Below, piece after piece: positions 59,382 through 64,000 of a DNA stretch of 64,000 bases. Below the pieces are notes generated by a model. The model made no database searches, had not been told where the DNA came from, and saw only the letters and a program-made list of their open reading frames with translations. The stretch spans positions 124,001 to 188,000 of the forward strand of contig NZ_JAQFJG010000003.1 in the NCBI RefSeq assembly GCF_030439915.1, read 5' to 3'. How positions within the stretch are numbered: position 1 is the stretch's first letter; each line of letters begins with the position of its first letter. The translations under genes were made by a program, and so were the position numbers. The stretch comes from Streptococcus sp. SPS1 (GTDB lineage Bacteria; Bacillota; Bacilli; Lactobacillales; Streptococcaceae).

Positions 59382-62078
59382 TTAACCTGAATTACGCAAT
59401 CCTGTCGCAATTCCGTTGATGGTGATATGAATCAATCGTTCTTGATCACTGGACAATTCTCCACGACGTTGGCGTTTGATCAACTCCAACTGAATATAGT
59501 TGAGAATATTAAAGTAAGGCATACGGTAATCCAGACTAGCTTTTAGATATGGATTGTCAGCTAAGAGTTCGTCATGTCCTTCAATAGCCAAGATAACGTT
59601 CTTAGTAACTTGCCATTCATTTAAAATAGTCTCATAGATGGCCTTAACTTGCTCGTCTTCACAAAGTTTAGCATATTCAAAAGCAATATTCATATTTGAT
59701 TTTGACAAAACCATATCAACATTTGAAAGAAGCGATTGGAAGAAAGGCCAATTTTGGTACATATCTCGTAAGATAGCAATATTCTCTGGATTTTTATCGA
59801 TAAATTCCTTGAAGCTTGAACCAACCCCGTACCATCCAGGGAACATAACACGACTCTGTGACCATGAGAAGACCCAAGGGATGGCACGCAAACCACCGAT
59901 TTCAGTAATCGTCTTACGAGCGGCTGGACGAGAACCAATATTAAAACTTGAAATAGCCTTGATTGGACTCGACTCGAAGAAATAATCATAGAAATGCTCA
60001 TTACCAAAGACCAAATCACGGTAGATATCGTAACTACGGTCCACTACTTGATCCATAATGGCTTCATAACGATTTGAGGTATTGGTATCGCTCTTCTTCT
60101 GAGTAATCATACGGTTAATAGCTGCCGATACTAGCATTTCAAGATTATAGTAAGCGGCGTCTTTATTACCGTATTTATTCCCAATTACTTCACCCTGCTC
60201 CGTCAAGCGGATACGATCCTTGATAGACTTGAGCGGTTGAGAAGTGATAGCTTCATAGGTTGGTCCACCACCACGACCGACAGTCCCACCACGGCCATGG
60301 AAGAAGGTAACCTTAACGCCAAATTCATCTCCAATAGCAGTCAATTGTTGTTGAGCCTTGTAAAGGGTCCAACATGATGATAAGTAACCGCCATCTTTAT
60401 TACTATCAGAGTAACCAAGCATGATTTCTTGGTAGTTATTGCGTGAAGCAATCCATTTTTTGGCAAGAGGAAGAGAAAGATATTGTCTCATTGTTTCCTC
60501 TGAATGATCCAAGTCTTCAATTGTTTCAAAAAGGGGAACAATCTGAACACGCGCCCTTTCCGTATCCACCAGTCCTACTTCTTTTAATAGAATAGCTAAT
60601 TCTAGCATATCAGAAAGGCTGGTAGCATGCGAAATGATGGTTTGGCGGATGACATCATCTCCCAACTTATCTTTCAAAACACGAGCCGTCTTAAAAATAG
60701 CTAGTTCTTTTGCTAATAATTCTGATTTTTCTGCGTGAGTCGCAGAAAGAATTCGGGGATCTTCTTCTAATTCTTTCAAGAGAAGGTCACACTTTTCTTC
60801 TTCGCTCAACTCGCTATAGCGAGAATGAATTCCTGCTGATTTCAAGAGTTCTGCCACACAGGCTTCATAGACGCTAGAGTCTTGTCGCATATCAATTGAT
60901 GCTAGGTAAAAACCAAATATCTCTACTGCCTGCAATAATTCCACAAAATCACCTGAAATCAAGGACTCGCCCTTATTTTCTAGTAAAGAATCTCGAATGG
61001 CAATCAAATCCTTGTAAAAATCATTGGCGGTTTCATAACGAGTTCCAACTTCTTTATCCTCAATCAGATAGGTTTTTGTTGCTTGGATTTTTGATTGAAT
61101 ATCAAACAAGGCACGACGGTAAAGCTCTTTTTCGCGGTAAATCGAGTTATCCTTGGACTGACGAGCCATTTCTCTGACTTGCTTACTTACATTGACAATA
61201 CTAGTTGAAAGAGAAAACTCACGATAAAGTTGGTAAATCTTTTCATCGTAGTAGTTCATGATGACTTCACACTGAGTGAGTGCAGACTGCTTCAAGGTAT
61301 CTGCTGTAACAAAGGGATTCCCATCACGGTCACCACCTATCCACATACCCATGGTGATTGGCTTAGCCTGTTTTAAATTCAACCCATGCGCTTGCGCTAA
61401 ACGCTTATACTCCGTCGTCAAGTGAGGTACAGCTTTCAAAAAGGAGCTGTTGTAATATTCCATAGCATTCGTGATTTCGTTAGTTACTTTTAATTTTTTC
61501 TCACGAATCATGTCTGTCTGCATGATAATTTCGATGTAACGACGCAAATCATTGTGCCATTTTTCTTTATTGATCAACCCCAACTTAACATCACGGTATT
61601 TACGCAAAAGACTATGGATATGATTTGTTAAATCCAACATACTTTTGCGTTGCACTTGTGTTGGATGGGCTGTCAAAACAGGGACAACATTCAAGTGTTC
61701 TAGGATCTCAACGGCATTTTCTTTTTCAGCAACCATTTTGATCGTTGTAGATAATTTACCTAAATAGTCCTGATCAATATTATTTTGATGATTGATTTCA
61801 TAAGCTAAATCCACATCCTCTGAAATATTAATCAAAAGAGGTAAGATTGAAAAATAGCGTGAAATATAGACCATTTCATCATTTGATAAGCTAGTCACTA
61901 GACGGTTTAGACCTTGATAATCTTCTTGAGTTGACAATTCTTTCAACTGCATGATTTTTTCAAAGGTCTCTGGGGCAAGCATGTTTTTAGTAATATCTTC
62001 CAGCAATTCTGTTAGAATCAATACTTCTTCTTGCACAACACTTTTATTACTATAGTTTTCTAATTTTTGAAGAGACAT
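59382..62078 (-). CDS. ppc: Phosphoenolpyruvate carboxylase
   Basis: Ppc (898 aa) carboxylates PEP to oxaloacetate, feeding aspartate and related amino acids. The catalytic histidine motif [13 protein letters not shown] near residue 130, the glycine-rich [15 protein letters not shown] and the C-terminal [13 protein letters not shown] end (the family-invariant end) are intact. It lies 24 bp after ftsW, so they are probably co-transcribed. Confidence 0.97.
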   Translation of the reverse strand: MSLQKLENYSNKSVVQEEVLILTELLEDITKNMLAPETFEKIMQLKELSTQEDYQGLNRLVTSLSNDEMVYISRYFSILPLLINISEDVDLAYEINHQNNIDQDYLGKLSTTIKMVAEKENAVEILEHLNVVPVLTAHPTQVQRKSMLDLTNHIHSLLRKYRDVKLGLINKEKWHNDLRRYIEIIMQTDMIREKKLKVTNEITNAMEYYNSSFLKAVPHLTTEYKRLAQAHGLNLKQAKPITMGMWIGGDRDGNPFVTADTLKQSALTQCEVIMNYYDEKIYQLYREFSLSTSIVNVSKQVREMARQSKDNSIYREKELYRRALFDIQSKIQATKTYLIEDKEVGTRYETANDFYKDLIAIRDSLLENKGESLISGDFVELLQAVEIFGFYLASIDMRQDSSVYEACVAELLKSAGIHSRYSELSEEEKCDLLLKELEEDPRILSATHAEKSELLAKELAIFKTARVLKDKLGDDVIRQTIISHATSLSDMLELAILLKEVGLVDTERARVQIVPLFETIEDLDHSEETMRQYLSLPLAKKWIASRNNYQEIMLGYSDSNKDGGYLSSCWTLYKAQQQLTAIGDEFGVKVTFFHGRGGTVGRGGGPTYEAITSQPLKSIKDRIRLTEQGEVIGNKYGNKDAAYYNLEMLVSAAINRMITQKKSDTNTSNRYEAIMDQVVDRSYDIYRDLVFGNEHFYDYFFESSPIKAISSFNIGSRPAARKTITEIGGLRAIPWVFSWSQSRVMFPGWYGVGSSFKEFIDKNPENIAILRDMYQNWPFFQSLLSNVDMVLSKSNMNIAFEYAKLCEDEQVKAIYETILNEWQVTKNVILAIEGHDELLADNPYLKASLDYRMPYFNILNYIQLELIKRQRRGELSSDQERLIHITINGIATGLRNSG

Positions 62079-62102
62079 AGACTATCCTTTCTTTATTCTA
62101 CT

Positions 62103-63326
62103 TCACAGAAGGTTCATTGGTTGATTTTCCAATTCTCGGTACAACTTAGCGCGTTTTTCACTGGCATCAATATTTAAAACAAAGGCCACTGCCACTGATA
62201 AGACTAGAAGACTATTTCCACCCTGGGATAAGAAGGGAAAGGTTACTCCTGTAGATGGAATCAAGCCCGAAATCCCTCCGATATTGACAAATACCTGAAC
62301 CAACATCATCCCTCCGACACCGAGTGCAACCATGGCATTGAAAGGATTCTCCGCTCGGATACCGACCAAGATAATCCGCAAAATCATGAAAAACAAGAGA
62401 GCTAAAATAAGACTGGCACCAACAAAGCCAAATTCTTCAATCACAATAGAAAAGACAAAGTCTGTATGAGCTTCTGGTAAATAACCTCGTTTTTCAATCG
62501 AGTTTCCAAGACCTAGACCAAACCAACCGCCATTGACCATGGCAAAATAAGAATTAGATAACTGGTGACCCGCATCAGCACGATCGGCAAAAGGATTAAA
62601 AAAGGCACTAAAGCGCTTGGCTACATAGCCAAATACTGGAATTTTTGAAAAGGTCTCAACACCGATTAGGCTGATAGTTGTCAAGACAAAGACAGAAGCG
62701 GCAGATACGAGCGCCAGAATGGTTGAAAACCAGCGATAAGCGATTCCACTAACTGTATACATAATCAAGGAAACCAATACTAAAATAGTCGCATTTCCTA
62801 AATCAGGGAAAATTCCCAAACTTCCAATCAGAACCAGGAGAACGAATCGCCAATCATTAAAAGCACGGGGAAGCCATTGATTTTGAGTCAAAACTTGAAA
62901 ATCATAAATAGCTATTTCTTCTTGCTGTTTGGAGAATCGGTGAGCCAAATACCAAATAATAATGATTTTTAAGTACTCAGCTGGCTGAATAGTTACTCCT
63001 GCAACCGAAATCCAACCGTATGCCCCGTTTACGGAAATACCAATAAAACGAGCCAAGAACAATAAAAGCATTTCTATCAATATAACTAAAATGATTAGTC
63101 GCTCATTTCTCAAAAAATCTAGTCTCAATTTATAAATTAAGGCAATCAGTATCAAACTAACAATCCAAAAGATTCCTTGGTTTCGAACCAATTGCAAGGC
63201 GCTCTTGCCTTCTTCGATTAAAATAGCACTGGTGGTCGAATAGACCACAATCAAGCCCAAAATAGATAAAAGCAAGTAGGGAATCAAGATGGAATAATTT
63301 AATAAGTGCCTCTTACTAATCTTCAT
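62103..63326 (-). CDS. ftsW: SEDS peptidoglycan glycosyltransferase FtsW
   Basis: FtsW (407 aa) is the SEDS-family glycan polymerase of the septal cell-wall machinery, working with a class B PBP. It has about ten transmembrane helices and the family motifs QPAEYLKI and the FVNIGGISGLIPSTGVTFPF loop containing conserved residues of the SEDS active site. Assignment to FtsW rather than RodA rests on the ppc-ftsW neighbourhood seen in pneumococcus. A TATAAT (63398-63403, minus strand) lies about 70 bp upstream. Confidence 0.93.
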   Translation of the reverse strand: MKISKRHLLNYSILIPYLLLSILGLIVVYSTTSAILIEEGKSALQLVRNQGIFWIVSLILIALIYKLRLDFLRNERLIILVILIEMLLLFLARFIGISVNGAYGWISVAGVTIQPAEYLKIIIIWYLAHRFSKQQEEIAIYDFQVLTQNQWLPRAFNDWRFVLLVLIGSLGIFPDLGNATILVLVSLIMYTVSGIAYRWFSTILALVSAASVFVLTTISLIGVETFSKIPVFGYVAKRFSAFFNPFADRADAGHQLSNSYFAMVNGGWFGLGLGNSIEKRGYLPEAHTDFVFSIVIEEFGFVGASLILALLFFMILRIILVGIRAENPFNAMVALGVGGMMLVQVFVNIGGISGLIPSTGVTFPFLSQGGNSLLVLSVAVAFVLNIDASEKRAKLYRELENQPMNLL

Positions 63327-63492
63327 AGTATCACCACTCTACTAGGATACAGACAAATCTGTTCCAAATTCCGTTTTATTTTCTAGTTTTGATTGCTATT
63401 ATACCATTTTTTCAGAAAGAAAAAAACTCTTACCTTACAATCCTTCGAATTTTACTGTTTTTACAGAATTATTTCCAGACTCAAGTTCAAAA

Positions 63493-63520
63493 AATACAAA
63501 CCTCAAAAGAGATTTGTATT
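63493..63520 (-). terminator. prsA/ppmA terminator
   Basis: On the minus strand AATACAAATCTC pairs with GAGGTTTGTATT around TTTT (one G-U pair), followed by TTTTTTGAAC. It lies 8 bp after the prsA stop, so it can end the transcript cleanly before ftsW. Confidence 0.9.
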
Positions 63521-63528
63521 GATTTGGA

Positions 63529-64000
63529 CTATTCTTTTGATGAACTGCTTGAGCTTGAATCTCCACCACCGATATATTGGGTAAAGATATTTTGGAAGGC
63601 TTGGTCCTTAACCTTGATATTGGCTGCTTGCAATTCTTTTCCGATAATGCTTTGAACAAATGTTGAATCATTTTGTTTTTGAGTCAAGATAACAGTTTTT
63701 AATTTTTCTTTGTAGTCATCAATATTAGATGATTTTTCTGTTTTCTTAATGAGTTTTACAATGTAATATTGGCTGCTGTAGGCTTGTGTACCAGTGGCTG
63801 TAATCACATCAGAAATGCCATTTACATCTAAAGCAAAAGCAGCTTTTTTAACTTGTTCCGGTACTTCTGTTGAAGCAGAATCAAAGGTGATTTCTCCACC
63901 ATTCGCTTTAGTTTTCTCATCAGTTGAGTTATCTTTAGCTAATTGAGCAAAATCAGCACCTTCTGCCTTGGCTTTTTCGAGAACTTCTTTGGCCTTATCT
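63529..64000 (-). CDS. prsA: Foldase PrsA/PpmA, C-terminal part (cut by window edge)
   Basis: The last ~156 residues of a parvulin-type peptidyl-prolyl isomerase lipoprotein that helps secreted proteins fold outside the membrane. The parvulin core is partly visible: KAEGADFAQLAKDNSTDEK, NGGEITFDS, VNGISDVITATGTQAYS. The end is a low-complexity GGGDSSSSSSSKE tail. The N-terminal signal peptide and lipobox are beyond the right edge. It matches pneumococcal PpmA, an immunogenic surface protein. Confidence 0.9.
   Translation of the reverse strand, partial: DKAKEVLEKAKAEGADFAQLAKDNSTDEKTKANGGEITFDSASTEVPEQVKKAAFALDVNGISDVITATGTQAYSSQYYIVKLIKKTEKSSNIDDYKEKLKTVILTQKQNDSTFVQSIIGKELQAANIKVKDQAFQNIFTQYIGGGDSSSSSSSKE

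Overview
The window reads as chromosome of a mitis-group Streptococcus (S. mitis or a close relative of S. pneumoniae). The evidence is low GC, pneumococcus-like proteins throughout (Ldh, GyrA, LepA, DnaE, CpoA, PpmA of the expected lengths), three full-length BOX repeats plus one BOX remnant, and a class Ib ribonucleotide reductase next to ptsHI. Almost everything is housekeeping or sugar metabolism. Nearly all genes lie on the minus strand; only nrdHEF, lacR, ldh and pepX-argR lie on the plus strand. I see no rRNA, tRNA or CRISPR array.

Layout. 1-1400: ptsI (cut by the left edge) and ptsH. 1750-5358: nrdHEF behind two candidate NrdR boxes. 5692-18282: a sugar block with the repressor gene lacR, a small unknown ORF, lacT-lacF-lacE-lacG behind a RAT/terminator antitermination switch, lacA-lacB-lacC-lacD (tagatose-6-phosphate pathway), a LacX-type epimerase and a galactitol-type PTS (IIA, IIB, IIC) behind a cre-overlapped promoter. 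PTS sugars enter as 6-phosphates, LacG splits lactose-6-P, and LacAB, LacC and LacD take galactose-6-P to triose phosphates. 18695-26635: lepA, then a tightly overlapping operon xseA-xseB-ispA-tlyA-argR-recN-phosphatase. 26875-29223: an accessory LPXTG surface adhesin with a GbpC/antigen I/II-type domain. 29334-37917: udk, truB, a DUF2130 gene, an O-acetylhomoserine sulfhydrylase, a formate/nitrite channel, srtA and gyrA. 38111-39097: ldh. 39149-39415: a RUP-like element and a decayed tyrosine-recombinase tail. 39490-45245: pyk, pfkA, dnaE. 45593-48355: pepX and a second argR. 48398-53167: small proteins, obgE, two glycolipid glycosyltransferases and a DUF59 protein. 53181-56053: rpoD and dnaG. 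56143-59306: a TrpXYZ-type ABC transporter behind a T-box. 59382-63326: ppc and ftsW. 63529-64000: the C-terminal end of prsA/ppmA (cut by the right edge).

The most unusual items are the compact GbpC-domain adhesin inserted between xseA and udk; a tandem, hairpin-rich repeat of about 122 bp that copies the end of lacE; the integrase relic between ldh and pyk, at what I recall as a gene-order break relative to pneumococcus; a BOX element lodged between a T-box and the gene it controls; and a probable leaderless mRNA for cpoA. I found no clearly new multi-gene system. The adhesin and the structured lac repeat are the best candidates for something undescribed.
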